DNA of 64,000 nt from contig CACYQN010000016.1 of the NCBI GenBank assembly GCA_902776565.1, forward strand, positions 1 to 64,000. The letters are read 5' to 3'. The notes under the pieces were generated by a model. It was not told the DNA's origin. It saw only the letters and a list, made by a program, of their open reading frames with translations, and searched no databases. Below are positions 1 through 9,087 of this stretch, piece after piece. Origin of the DNA: an uncultured Bacteroidia bacterium. Its GTDB lineage: Bacteria > Bacteroidota > Bacteroidia > Bacteroidales > ML635J-15. A program made the translations under genes and the position numbers. The first letter of the stretch is position 1, and each line of letters begins with the position of its first letter.

Positions 1-454
1 ATTGTTCAACATACAAAAAATCAGATACTTACAATCGGTTTTCAAAACGATGATTTACACTAATTTTTAGAGTGTAACAAGCAGATTATATTTATTGTTA
101 TTGGATATATATAATATTATGCGATAAGCTGAGAATGGAAACAACAACTAGGAAACAGTATAGCCATAGAGCAGAAGACCAGTCTGTCTGCAAGTCTGCT
201 AGCCTGTCAGACCGTTAGCCTTTTTGTCCGCTAGCCTTCAAAATTAGTCCAAACTATATGTTTTATTAGTCCAAATGCAATATTATCTTTTTCCATATAA
301 AAATTATTCTTACATTTGCTCCCAAAACAAAAAACATTATGGCAACAAGCACAACACAACTCAAAATAGGAATATATCTGTCCACAATCCGCTGGGGGAA
401 GGAAAAGATGACTGCGGGAAAAATGATAGAATAAAAACTTAAAACTTTAAAGAG
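1..454. other. Intergenic region without a supported gene
   Basis: No convincing open reading frame on either strand. It holds one copy of a direct repeat (about 172-225), two close copies of TTAGTCCAAA (about 244-275) and a possible promoter -7 box TACATTTG near 311-318 that could serve the lipoprotein starting at 455, although I see no TTG at the right distance upstream. The leader from that box to the start codon would be about 135 nt. Confidence 0.6.
172..225 (+). repeat. Direct repeat, copy A (flanks lipoprotein gene)
   Basis: About 54 bp that recurs at 898-958. Both copies start with CAGAAGACCAGTC, continue with CTGCAAG and end with GTCAGACCGTTAGCCTTTT. Internally the unit is made of shorter repeats of the form GACCGTTAGCCTGT. 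The two copies sit on either side of the small lipoprotein gene 455-826. Confidence 0.8.
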
Positions 455-826
455 ATGAAACGTAATATTTTATTATCACTACTTATCGGGATGATGGGTG
501 TGATAGCATTAGTAGGTTGTGAAAAGCAATCGTCTTGCGAATGTGGAATACAAGGGCATTTGAAAGTGCTTGATGAACCGTATAAGGCAAATTTTGGAAA
601 TCATTTCACGGATATCAAAATAACAGCCTTTTTTTATGATATGGAAGGGAATATGTTTTATATAACAGGTAAAACGCCTAAAAATATCTCATATTCAACG
701 ATAGTTTCAGCAAAACTTAATGGATACCAAGATACTCCTCCTCAAATAGATGGACCTGTAACTGCAGATTATACAGGGGAAGTGTATTTTTATAGTTTAG
801 ATTGTATAAGTGTAATAGATAAATAA
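455..826 (+). CDS. Small lipoprotein, function unknown
   Basis: A 123-residue protein with a lipoprotein signal peptide: basic start MKR, hydrophobic core, and lipobox LVGC with Cys about residue 22, followed by a Cys-rich start of the mature chain (C-x4-SC-x-C). It is therefore probably anchored to the outer or inner membrane on the periplasmic side. The mature part (about 100 residues) has alternating hydrophobic and polar residues like a small beta-sandwich, and a segment YDMEGNMFYITG. I recognise no family. The gene stands alone between two copies of a direct repeat and is convergent with parC. The ATG at 455 is the only start that gives a proper signal peptide. Confidence 0.75.
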   Translation: MKRNILLSLLIGMMGVIALVGCEKQSSCECGIQGHLKVLDEPYKANFGNHFTDIKITAFFYDMEGNMFYITGKTPKNISYSTIVSAKLNGYQDTPPQIDGPVTADYTGEVYFYSLDCISVIDK

Positions 827-841
827 GAATAATTTTCCCGT

Positions 842-866
842 CCTTCGGGATTTGCAATCCCGAAGG
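842..866. repeat. Perfect hairpin, possible terminator
   Basis: Arms CCTTCGGGATT (842-852) and AATCCCGAAGG (856-866) with a 3-nt loop, 16 bp after the lipoprotein stop codon. A U-run is missing, so it is either a weak terminator or a dispersed palindrome. A second similar 13-mer (GGATTTGTAATCC) follows at about 878-890. Confidence 0.6.
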
Positions 867-897
867 CTCGAACATAAGGATTTGTAATCCAGTCTAA

Positions 898-958
898 CAG
901 AAGACCAGTCAGTCTGCAAGACCGTTAGCCTGTTAGCCTGTCAGACCGTTAGCCTTTT
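898..958 (+). repeat. Direct repeat, copy B
   Basis: Second copy of the unit at 172-225, in the same orientation, with one extra internal GACCGTTAGCCTGT-like unit. It ends only 5 bp before the parC stop codon at 964-966. Confidence 0.8.
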
Positions 959-963
959 CGCCA

Positions 964-3591
964 TTAAAACAGACTCATCTGCGTTCCGCTATCCGGAATA
1001 AATTCGTCGTCGGAAGTTGGAGTTTCTTCTGCCTGCGGTTCTTCCTCTGGCTCCTCGTCCTCGGGCTTTACGAGCGGTTCTATAAAACAGATTTCCTTTA
1101 CTGCGTAGGTTGTGAGTCGCTTGCCACGGGCTGTGATACCCTTTACACCGATAAACTCTTCGGCATCAATGATTTCCGGCTCGCGCTTTTCGTCCTTGCC
1201 GCCAAAGGTTATCTTAAGCTGCGGATGCTTGTCCTCGCTTACTGCAAGCATATACGAACCTTCGTATTCCGAAACAAACGACTGCGGTTTGGTCATTTCC
1301 TGTACATTGAAACGCTTGAGGTAATAGAAGTTCTGCTCGGCATCGAAATGAACGGCAGTGAAAACCTTGTCGGCCTTGTACTTCTCGATTATGAGAATGT
1401 CGTCGTTGTAGTGGTTAGAGAGGTCGAAGTTGGTGAAAATGCAGTCGCCGGCATTGGTGACAACGAGAATCTTGTCGGTTCCCGAAAATTCGCCCAAGTA
1501 CTGTCCGCGTCCGTCAACATTGAGGCGCAAAACATCCTTGTCGAACCAAATCTTGCGTCCGCCAAGCGTCGAAACGCCTTCTTCCTTCTGCGTAATCTTG
1601 TGTATTTCGGTACGGGCGAAAATATTTCCCTGTGCATCGCGGTTCTTTATGGCAATGTCCTTGAAATCAACATCAAAGGTAAGTTTTCTCAATTTCGGCT
1701 TCGGCTTCAGCTTGCACGAGATAACTTCGGCTTCACCATTTGGATTAGCCTTGAAGTACAGTAATTTAGAACCTGGTGTTCCCTTTGTCATATCGTATTC
1801 CTTGTCGCGGATGACATTGGTAATTGCAAAACGCTTGATGTACGAAGTTGCCGACTTGCCATCGCGGTAAACCACATTGTAGATGGTGCGCTTGTCGTTC
1901 TTGCGGTACACAGCCACATATATTATGCCCTTGCCGAAGAATGCCTTGTCGGTCACCTTTGAAACCTGATATTTTCCATCTTCGTGAATGACAATGATGT
2001 CGTCGATGTCGGAGCAGTCGCATACATATTCGTCCTTCTTCAAGCCATAACCAACGAAGCCTTCTTCCCTGTTGATGTAGAGCTTTTCGTTTGCAACGGC
2101 TACCTCGCCGGCGTCAATCGAATCGAAGTTGCGGATTTCGGTCTTGCGCTCGCGACCTTCGCCGTACTTTTCCTTGATGTGCTGATAGTAATTAATGGTA
2201 TAGTCAACAATGTGGTCGAGGTCGTTCTGTACGGCCTTTATCTGTTCCTGTATTGCAATCAAGTCCTCGTCGGCCTTCTCGATGTTGAAGCGGAGAATGC
2301 GTTTCATCCTTATTTCGAGCAACTTAAGAATGTCTTCGGCTGTGACCTCACGCATAAGTTTCAGCTTGTGCGCTATAATCTTTGAATGTATGAACTCGAC
2401 AGCTTCGTCGTTGGAACCAGCATTTTCGTAAGCCTTTTCCTTGTAGATGCGCTTTTCGATGAACCATTTTTCGAGCGACTGGTAATGCCATTGCTCCTCG
2501 AGTTCGCTCTTCTTGATTTTCAGTTCCTGACGGAGCAGTTCCAAGGTGTTGCGCACCGATGCTTCCAAAATTTCGGTTACCGAGGCAAAGCGCGGTTTGT
2601 CCTCCTCGATTACGCAGGCATTGGGAGAAATGGAAACCTGACAGTTGGTAAATGCGTACAATGCATCGATTGTAACATCGGCAGAAACGCCAGGCTGAAG
2701 TTCTATCAGAATTTCGGCATTCTCGGCGGTGTTGTCGTCAACCTTCTTGATTTTGATTTTGCCCTTTTCGTTGGCTTTCAAGATGGTGTCGATGATTCCG
2801 CCAGTTGTCTGTCCGTATGGAATCTCCTTGATTGCCAAAGTCTTCTTGTCAACCTTTTCGATGCGGGCACGGATGAGCAGTTTTCCACCGCGCTGACCGT
2901 CGTTGTAGCGGCTCACATCGATAAGACCACCAGTGGGGAAGTCGGGATAAAGTTGCACGGGTTCGTCGCGGAGCACTGCTATACAGCCGTCGAGCAGTTC
3001 GTTGAAGTTGTGCGGAAGAACTATAGAGTTGAGACCTACGGCAATACCTTCTACGCCCTGAGCAAGCAGAAGCGGAAATTTTATAGGCAGGTTTATAGGT
3101 TCCTGCTTACGACCGTCGTATGAATCCTTCCAGAAGGTGGTCTTGTTGTTGAAAGCCACCTCGAGGGCGAACTTCGAAAGACGGGCCTCGATGTAACGGG
3201 GTGCTGCTGCGCTGTCGCCTGTGAGTATGTTACCCCAGTTACCCTGAGTTTCGATGAGCAGGTCCTTCTGTCCCATCTGCACCAACGCGCCACCTATTGC
3301 AGCGTCGCCGTGCGGGTGGTACTGCATTGTCTGACCGACAATGTTTGCCACCTTGTTGAAACGGCCGTCGTCTATCTGCTTCATTGCGTGAAGGATACGG
3401 CGCTGTACGGGTTTCAGTCCGTCGTAAATATGCGGCACTGCGCGTTCGAGGATTACATACGAAGCGTAGTCCAGAAACCAGTTCTGGAACATATTCTTCA
3501 TACGGGTAATGGTGACGCCAGTTTCGGGATTCTGTTCTACCTCGATAACATCGGTTTCGTCCTGCGGTATATTCTTGTTTTCGTCGTCCAT
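964..3591 (-). CDS. parC: DNA topoisomerase IV subunit A
   Basis: Breakage-and-reunion subunit of the type IIA topoisomerase that decatenates daughter chromosomes. The 875-residue chain has the GyrA/ParC core: a winged-helix region with GLKPVQRRILHAM (about residues 58-70), YHPHGDAAIGGAL (about 91-103) and the catalytic tyrosine in AAAPRYIEARL (Tyr about 133). A C-terminal wrapping region follows and an acidic tail ends in QMSLF. I call ParC rather than GyrA because the partner gene parE lies 12 bp upstream on the same strand and the C-terminal region lacks an obvious GyrA box; family comparison would settle it. Together they form a parE-parC operon. The start at 3591 precedes the conserved core by about 40 residues, as is common in Bacteroidota. 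Confidence 0.93.
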   Translation of the reverse strand: MDDENKNIPQDETDVIEVEQNPETGVTITRMKNMFQNWFLDYASYVILERAVPHIYDGLKPVQRRILHAMKQIDDGRFNKVANIVGQTMQYHPHGDAAIGGALVQMGQKDLLIETQGNWGNILTGDSAAAPRYIEARLSKFALEVAFNNKTTFWKDSYDGRKQEPINLPIKFPLLLAQGVEGIAVGLNSIVLPHNFNELLDGCIAVLRDEPVQLYPDFPTGGLIDVSRYNDGQRGGKLLIRARIEKVDKKTLAIKEIPYGQTTGGIIDTILKANEKGKIKIKKVDDNTAENAEILIELQPGVSADVTIDALYAFTNCQVSISPNACVIEEDKPRFASVTEILEASVRNTLELLRQELKIKKSELEEQWHYQSLEKWFIEKRIYKEKAYENAGSNDEAVEFIHSKIIAHKLKLMREVTAEDILKLLEIRMKRILRFNIEKADEDLIAIQEQIKAVQNDLDHIVDYTINYYQHIKEKYGEGRERKTEIRNFDSIDAGEVAVANEKLYINREEGFVGYGLKKDEYVCDCSDIDDIIVIHEDGKYQVSKVTDKAFFGKGIIYVAVYRKNDKRTIYNVVYRDGKSATSYIKRFAITNVIRDKEYDMTKGTPGSKLLYFKANPNGEAEVISCKLKPKPKLRKLTFDVDFKDIAIKNRDAQGNIFARTEIHKITQKEEGVSTLGGRKIWFDKDVLRLNVDGRGQYLGEFSGTDKILVVTNAGDCIFTNFDLSNHYNDDILIIEKYKADKVFTAVHFDAEQNFYYLKRFNVQEMTKPQSFVSEYEGSYMLAVSEDKHPQLKITFGGKDEKREPEIIDAEEFIGVKGITARGKRLTTYAVKEICFIEPLVKPEDEEPEEEPQAEETPTSDDEFIPDSGTQMSLF

Positions 3592-3603
3592 AGTTTCTGT
3601 TTT

Positions 3604-5475
3604 TTAGTCTTCTTCCATCCTAAGGTTCTCGATAATGAAGTTCTGGCGCTCCTGGGTGTTGTTACCCATAAAATAGTCGAGCAGAGCCTTTATGTTGTCG
3701 TCTTTCGACAGGGTAACGGGCGATAGTTTCATATCGGGACCGATGAAGTTTTTGAATTCCTGCCAGTTGATTTCACCGAGACCTTTGAATCGGGTAGTTT
3801 CCGAATTCTTGATTTTCTTCTGGGCCTCGTCGCGCTCGTTTTCGGTATAGCAGTATTTGGTTTCCTGCTTGTTGCGCACACGGAAAAGCGGAGTTTCGAG
3901 GATAAACAGGTGTCCCTGCCTGATGATGTCGGGGAAAAACTGCAGGAAGAATGTTATCAGCAGAAGCCTGATGTGCATACCGTCAACATCGGCATCGGTT
4001 GCGATTACCACATTGCGGTAGCGGATATTGTCGATTCCCTCCTCGATGTTGAGTGCCGCCTGCAAGAGGTTGAACTCGTCGTTCTCGTAAACAACCTTCT
4101 TGGTCTTGCCGTACGAATTGAGCGGTTTACCGCGCAAGCTGAACACTGCCTGAGTGGTAACATCGCGGCTCTTGGTGATTGAACCGCTTGCCGAATCGCC
4201 CTCGGTGATGAAGATTGTACTTTCGTCGCGACGGGGATTGTTGCTGTTGTAGTGGATACGGCAGTCGCGAAGCTTCTCGTTGTGCAGGCTGACCTTCTTG
4301 GCCTTTTCGCGGGCAAGTTTCTGTACGCCCGACATTGCCTTGCGCTCCTTTTCGGATGACTGGATTTTCTCAAGCATCCTGTCGGAAATTTCCTTGTTCT
4401 TGTGCAGGTAGTTGTCAACCTCGCGCTTTATGAAGTCTCCGATAAACTTGTTGACGCTTACGCCCGACAGCGGATAAGGATTACCATCTTCATCTTTCTC
4501 TGGGGCCATATTTGCAGAGCCGAGCTTAATTTTTGTCTGGCTTTCAAAAGTAGGTTCAATGACATTTATTGCGATGGCGGCCACAATTCCGCTACGTATG
4601 TCCTGCGGCTCGAAGTTCTTGCCGTAGTATTCCTTGATGGTGCGGGCAATGTGTTCCTTGAATGCACTCTGGTGGGTACCGCCCTGCGAGGTGTATTGTC
4701 CGTTTACAAACGAATAGTATTCCTCGCCGTTCTGGTCGGTGTGGGTGAATGCTATTTCGATGTCGTCGCCCTTGAGGTGGATATGCGGATACAGAGGTTC
4801 CGAATTGTGACGTTCTTTCACAAGGTCGAGAAGACCGTTTTTCGAAATGTACTTTTTGCCGTTGAAGTTGAGTGTAAGACCAGTGTTGAGGTAGCTGTAG
4901 TTGCGGAACATCGTCTCGAGGTATTCCTCGCGGAAGCGGTAGTGTCCGAAAATTTCCTCGTCGGGGGTAAATTCGACGTAAGTACCGTTCTTTTCGGTCG
5001 TTGGAACAAGGTCGTATTCCTTTACCAGCTTACCCTTTTCGAAATCGGCTTGCTTTACCTGTCCGTCGCGGAACGACTTTACCGTAAATTTTACAGAAAG
5101 AGCATTTACCGCCTTGGTACCAACACCGTTAAGACCGACTGACTTCTGGAAAGCCTTGGAATCGTACTTTCCGCCGGTGTTCATTATTGAAACAGCGTCA
5201 ATCATCTTTCCCTGCGGAATTCCTCGTCCGAAGTCGCGAACCGAAATGGTATTTTCACGCAGTTTGATTTCGATATTAAGCCCGAAGTGCATACGGAACT
5301 CGTCGATTGAGTTGTCGATGACTTCCTTCACGAGGACATATATACCGTCGTCGGAAGCCTCGCCGTTGCCGAGCTTGCCAATGTACATACCGGGACGCAG
5401 ACGCACATGCTCAAGACCTTCGAGGGTGCGAATGTTGTCGTCGGTGTAGTTGCTTATGTTGTTGTTTTCTGCCAT
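3604..5475 (-). CDS. parE: DNA topoisomerase IV subunit B
   Basis: ATPase subunit of topoisomerase IV; ATP binding drives strand passage through the ParC gate. The 623-residue protein has a GHKL ATPase domain with EVIDNSIDE (about residues 51-59), GRGIP and a glycine-rich lid, a transducer domain, and a TOPRIM domain with TEGDSASG and DADVDGMHI that bind the catalytic Mg2+. Length fits the short ParE form (about 620-650). It is the first gene of the parE-parC pair and is transcribed divergently from the flavodoxin gene at 5640. A possible minus-strand -7 box (reverse complement of CAAAAATA) lies at about 5496-5503. Confidence 0.94.
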   Translation of the reverse strand: MAENNNISNYTDDNIRTLEGLEHVRLRPGMYIGKLGNGEASDDGIYVLVKEVIDNSIDEFRMHFGLNIEIKLRENTISVRDFGRGIPQGKMIDAVSIMNTGGKYDSKAFQKSVGLNGVGTKAVNALSVKFTVKSFRDGQVKQADFEKGKLVKEYDLVPTTEKNGTYVEFTPDEEIFGHYRFREEYLETMFRNYSYLNTGLTLNFNGKKYISKNGLLDLVKERHNSEPLYPHIHLKGDDIEIAFTHTDQNGEEYYSFVNGQYTSQGGTHQSAFKEHIARTIKEYYGKNFEPQDIRSGIVAAIAINVIEPTFESQTKIKLGSANMAPEKDEDGNPYPLSGVSVNKFIGDFIKREVDNYLHKNKEISDRMLEKIQSSEKERKAMSGVQKLAREKAKKVSLHNEKLRDCRIHYNSNNPRRDESTIFITEGDSASGSITKSRDVTTQAVFSLRGKPLNSYGKTKKVVYENDEFNLLQAALNIEEGIDNIRYRNVVIATDADVDGMHIRLLLITFFLQFFPDIIRQGHLFILETPLFRVRNKQETKYCYTENERDEAQKKIKNSETTRFKGLGEINWQEFKNFIGPDMKLSPVTLSKDDNIKALLDYFMGNNTQERQNFIIENLRMEED

Positions 5476-5578
5476 TGAACAAAAATTTTGCTTCGCAAAA
5501 ATACAAAACCGCTACGCCAAAATCTGACCTATACCTTATTTTTAATTAACAAAGTGGGTGTTAATTACGGATTGTTAA

Positions 5579-5608
5579 TTGCCATTTTGCAAAATCTCCA
5601 TAAATTTG
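5579..5608 (+). promoter_or_regulatory. Bacteroidota-type promoter of flavodoxin operon
   Basis: TTG at 5579-5581 and TAAATTTG at 5601-5608 with 19 bp between, matching the sigma-ABfr pattern (TTG / TAnnTTTG). The start codon is about 31 nt downstream. Confidence 0.7.
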
Positions 5609-5639
5609 CAGAAAGAAGTTTAACTAAACACACGCAACA

Positions 5640-6491
5640 ATGAAGAAAATAAATCTGATAATTGCCATTGCAACAGTAACATTGGCAGCGGTTTCGTGCA
5701 AAACGAACAATGAACAAAAAGAAGCGGAAAAGCAGGAAGCACCGAAGATTCTGGTAACCTATTATTCGCAAACATCAAACACCAAAGCAGTAGCTGAGGA
5801 AATTGCCAAGAAACTTGGTGCCGACATTGAGGGAATCGTTGCCGTAAATCCGTACGATGGCGACTTCAATGCAACCATTGAACGCGGTCGTCAGGAACTT
5901 GAACAGGGTATTTTGCCAGAAATCAAGCCTATTGCTGCTGACATAAGCAAGTACGATGTCGTTTTCATCGGTTTTCCAGTTTGGTTCGGAACATACGCTC
6001 CGCCAATTTCTACATTCTTGGAAAATGCTGACTTGAGCGGCAAGAAGATTGTTCCGTTCTGCACTTTTGGCAGCGGTGGACTCGAATCGAGCACGGCAGA
6101 CTTGGCAAAGGCAGAGCCAAAAGCTGAAATTCTTCCTGGTTACGGTGTTCGCGCAGCACGTCTAGAGGCTATGCCAAAGGAAGTTGACAACTTCTTGAAA
6201 GCAAACGGTTTCATCGAAGGTGAATACACCAAACTGGACGAATTTCCAGAGCAGCATCCTGTAAGCGATGAGGAATCGGCTATCTTTGATGCAGCCGTCG
6301 ATGGCTACCCGATGATTCACGCCAAGGCAAAAACTGTCGCAATGCGTTCTCTCCCCAACGGCACCGAGTATCTGTTTGTTGCCGAAAACCTTCCACGCGA
6401 AGACAAGCCCGATATGCCAACTGGCGAAATGAAGGTTTATGTCACTGTGGCAGAAGGAGAAACTCCTGTATTTACAAATGTGATAAGGTAG
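5640..6491 (+). CDS. Lipoprotein with flavodoxin domain
   Basis: A 283-residue protein with a lipoprotein signal (lipobox AVSC, Cys about residue 20), so the FMN domain would face the periplasm. The flavodoxin-like domain covers about residues 34-195: phosphate-binding loop YYSQTSNTKAVAEEI, then VVFIGFPVWFGTYAPPI and CTFGSGG, which fit the FMN isoalloxazine loops of the flavodoxin_4 type. The last 80 residues (about 205-283) are an extra segment of unknown role. A lipid-anchored, exported flavodoxin suggests periplasmic quinone or thiol redox work rather than the usual cytoplasmic electron shuttle. It has its own promoter and probably shares a transcript with the M28 peptidase 37 bp downstream. 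Confidence 0.82.
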   Translation: MKKINLIIAIATVTLAAVSCKTNNEQKEAEKQEAPKILVTYYSQTSNTKAVAEEIAKKLGADIEGIVAVNPYDGDFNATIERGRQELEQGILPEIKPIAADISKYDVVFIGFPVWFGTYAPPISTFLENADLSGKKIVPFCTFGSGGLESSTADLAKAEPKAEILPGYGVRAARLEAMPKEVDNFLKANGFIEGEYTKLDEFPEQHPVSDEESAIFDAAVDGYPMIHAKAKTVAMRSLPNGTEYLFVAENLPREDKPDMPTGEMKVYVTVAEGETPVFTNVIR

Positions 6492-6528
6492 ATTTTAATT
6501 AACCATACAAATATAAAAGTTGATAAAT

Positions 6529-7776
6529 ATGAAACGTTTTCTGATTTTGCTGCTGGCATTTGCCACATTGCAGCTCAGTGCGCAGGATATGGCGCAATAC
6601 AGACAGATTATCAAGGAATTGACATCTGCAAAATACCAAGGACGCGGATATGCGAAAGGCGGTTCGAACAAGGCTGGGAAATATCTGGAAAAGGAGTTCG
6701 CCAAAGCTGGTGCCGATGAAGTTGTTTGCCAGCCGTTCAAGTTGGACATAAACACATACGTTGGAAATATGGAATTGTCGGTTGACGGTCGCAAGCAAAC
6801 TCCGGGCGTTGATTTTGTAATGCGCGAGTACTCACCGGGCGTACATGGCACCTACAATCTATACTTTGTCGATACCACCAATTTCGATGCAGAAAAGATG
6901 TACAGCGACCTTGCAAAACCCGAAAACAAGGATTGTTTCGTTGTTTGCGACTTCTGGTTTTCTTATACGCATAGCAAGGATTTCAAGAATCTGCAAATTC
7001 CCGGTGCTTGCACAAATGCAGGCTTGATACAGACTTGGCCACCGATACTGAAATTCTACAAGGCATACGGTGAAAAGGTGGTTGACAAGCCAATAATCTG
7101 GGCAACATCGGATTTTCCGAAGGATGCCAAGACCATTACCGCCAACATCGACAACACTTTTCTAAAAGATTACGAGTGCTTCAATGTCGTTGCAAAGGTT
7201 GAAGGTCGCAAGCACGACAGTTGCTTCATTTTCACTGCCCACTACGACCATTTGGGCAACCTTGGCAAGAAGGTTTACTATGCAGGAGCCAACGACAATG
7301 CCTCAGGCACAGCCGCCATCATTACACTTGCCGCATATTACTCAAAGAACCGTCCCGAATACGATATGTATTTTGTTGCTTTTGCTGCCGAGGAGTCGGG
7401 TCTGCACGGTTCGGAGTGGTATGTAAGTCATCCCAGTGTCCCGCTGGAACAAATAAAGTTTGTCTTCAACCTCGACATGATTGGCGACAACAATCCAGTG
7501 CAATATGTAGAGACCAATTCCGACCGTGGATTTGCCATGTTTGAGCAAATCAATGGCGAGAAGCACTACTTCAAAGGTCTGAATCGTGGCGAACTTGCTG
7601 GCAACAGCGACCATTATTCGTTTGCCGAACACAATGTACCGTGCATCCTCTTCGAAAACGAGGAAGGCGATGCCTTCAAGTATTACCACACTGTGTTCGA
7701 TACCTACGAGACCATGAAGTTCGATACCTACGAGCCAATTTTTAGGTTGGTTAGGGATTTTGTAGAGAGGTATTAG
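6529..7776 (+). CDS. Secreted M28-family aminopeptidase
   Basis: Zn-dependent exopeptidase of the M28 family with an N-terminal signal peptide (MKRFLILLLAFATLQLSAQ). Metal ligands and catalytic residues are all present: TAHYDHLG (His and Asp), GANDNASGTA (Asp), AAEESGLHG (general base Glu and ligand Glu), FNLDMIGD (Asp) and GNSDHYSF (His). Length 415 residues. I place the start at the ATG 6529 rather than at a TTG 9 bp upstream, because this gives a clean signal peptide. It follows the flavodoxin gene in the same orientation and ends about 135 bp before a convergent gene. Role: probably peptide scavenging in the periplasm or outside the cell. Confidence 0.88.
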   Translation: MKRFLILLLAFATLQLSAQDMAQYRQIIKELTSAKYQGRGYAKGGSNKAGKYLEKEFAKAGADEVVCQPFKLDINTYVGNMELSVDGRKQTPGVDFVMREYSPGVHGTYNLYFVDTTNFDAEKMYSDLAKPENKDCFVVCDFWFSYTHSKDFKNLQIPGACTNAGLIQTWPPILKFYKAYGEKVVDKPIIWATSDFPKDAKTITANIDNTFLKDYECFNVVAKVEGRKHDSCFIFTAHYDHLGNLGKKVYYAGANDNASGTAAIITLAAYYSKNRPEYDMYFVAFAAEESGLHGSEWYVSHPSVPLEQIKFVFNLDMIGDNNPVQYVETNSDRGFAMFEQINGEKHYFKGLNRGELAGNSDHYSFAEHNVPCILFENEEGDAFKYYHTVFDTYETMKFDTYEPIFRLVRDFVERY

Positions 7777-7810
7777 TATTCGATTTTCGGATTTGACTTT
7801 ATAAAATACA

Positions 7811-7851
7811 TTCCGCCGCGATAAAGAAAGCAATTCTCCATCACGGCGGAA
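7811..7851. terminator. Inverted repeat between convergent genes
   Basis: Arms TTCCGCCG (7811-7818) and CGGCGGAA (7844-7851) with a 25-nt loop, followed by a second weaker pair TCCTATTC (about 7867-7874) and GAATAGGA (about 7899-7906) with ATTTTTAG behind it. The position between the M28 gene and the convergent gene 7911-8930 suggests transcript ends, but the long loops make this uncertain. Confidence 0.4.
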
Positions 7852-7910
7852 AAGGTTAGCGTCAACTCCTATTCAAAAAAATGTGCAAATTGTGCTGAGA
7901 ATAGGAATTT

Positions 7911-8930
7911 TTAGAAGAAGAAGTCGCAGAAGATTAATGCTGCGTTCCATTCAGGATGATTGCTGTAACATCTGCCGATTTCATTAAACGAGTTTTGGTC
8001 TTCGTCGCGGTTATTACGGCAAGTAACACGATCACCGTCGCAGTCGCCCATAATAATGTAACTGCTCGATTTCCTCGATTTCGTGTAAAGGGTGTTGCGC
8101 TCTACTTTGCAGACAACTGTGCTGCCTTGTTTGATTTCACCGCTCCATATTTCACCGATTTTGCGGCCCGAAGCATCTAGAATGTCGCCATTCCCCTCGG
8201 GAAGTTTGCCGATTTTGTTCTCGTAACGGTCGTAAACGTTGCCGTAGCCGTCAACGTAGCCTACATCACGAGAACCTTTCTCAACACTGATTTTCTTCTC
8301 TTTTTGGTCGGTTGATGAAGATGATGATGAGGAGGAGGAGGATGGAAGCTTTGTATATGTAGTAGCCTGTATATTGGGCTGTGATTTCTTTATCTCTTCT
8401 GACTTTTGGGCTTTTTTATCGAAATCATCTTGTGTGAACACTAAGCCGAAGTACGCGTATGCTATCAGTAGAGGACTTATGGTTTTATCGCTGACAGTAC
8501 CATTGTCGCCTAAGCGGCGGTCTCTGTAATAGACTTCTCCAATTGCACCAAGCACGGCTCCCAATTTTTCTTCGTTGCGCCATACGTAGAAAAAGTTTGT
8601 GCCATCTTGTTTAACTTGAATGGTGCCGAAGTTGGGTGCTTCGACAGTACCGTCTGCACTAATAGAGCCTTTCGGCGAACCTTGGCTGTCGGTAAATTTA
8701 CCTGTGTTCGCATCGAGTTTATAGACTACACCATCGTTCATTGTAAATTCGAGCGTGGCAGGATTCCACTTGCCAACTTCTTTGCCGTCTCTGTTGAATG
8801 TTACAATCTGACCGTTTGCATCGGGCTGGGGGATTGACAGACTGCCCGACTGCGCCCAAGTGTTGAAATTTGCACCAAGAATGATGACCATCAACGCCAC
8901 TAACACCTTGAAAATTGATTTTCTGTACAT
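7911..8930 (-). CDS. Secreted protein with poly-Ser linker, unknown function
   Basis: A 339-residue protein with a signal peptide (MYRKSIFKVLVALMVIILGANFNTWAQ is the shape; cleavage after the Ala-Gln region about residue 27). The first mature half (about 35-165) and a later part (about 225-275) are built of short repeated phrases such as GKEVGKW, GSISADGTV, YVDGYGNVYDRYENKIGKL and ILDASGRKIGEI, each with a G-x-[IV]-x-D/N-G turn. This resembles the five-fold beta-flower or WG-like repeat proteins of Bacteroidota, but I cannot fix the family. A run of 10 serines (about residues 198-207) separates the two parts. A possible minus-strand -7 box (reverse of CAAACATA) lies at 8956-8963. Confidence 0.7.
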   Translation of the reverse strand: MYRKSIFKVLVALMVIILGANFNTWAQSGSLSIPQPDANGQIVTFNRDGKEVGKWNPATLEFTMNDGVVYKLDANTGKFTDSQGSPKGSISADGTVEAPNFGTIQVKQDGTNFFYVWRNEEKLGAVLGAIGEVYYRDRRLGDNGTVSDKTISPLLIAYAYFGLVFTQDDFDKKAQKSEEIKKSQPNIQATTYTKLPSSSSSSSSSSTDQKEKKISVEKGSRDVGYVDGYGNVYDRYENKIGKLPEGNGDILDASGRKIGEIWSGEIKQGSTVVCKVERNTLYTKSRKSSSYIIMGDCDGDRVTCRNNRDEDQNSFNEIGRCYSNHPEWNAALIFCDFFF

Positions 8931-9038
8931 TTTTTTGATATTTTTTTGTTAGGTGCAAACATAAAAAAAGATTTTTAATGCGTAAACAAAAAATGTAAGT
9001 TTTTCTCGCATCGACCAAAAATGAATATTAGCCCATAC

Positions 9039-9069
9039 TTGTACAAACGAACATAAAACCGTACTTTTG
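9039..9069 (+). promoter_or_regulatory. Promoter of CAT-like / zinc-ribbon operon
   Basis: TTG at 9039-9041, 20-bp spacer, TACTTTTG at 9062-9069: a good match to the Bacteroidota TTG / TAnnTTTG promoter. The ATG at 9088 is 18 nt beyond the -7 box, so the leader is very short. Confidence 0.72.
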
Positions 9070-9087
9070 CAAAAAAATAGATGCGAA

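Noticed and set aside
2386..3123. Long open frames opposite parC and parE (also 1225-1764, 4402-5142 and others)
   Set aside because: They are antisense shadows of strongly conserved topoisomerase genes, caused by codon bias.
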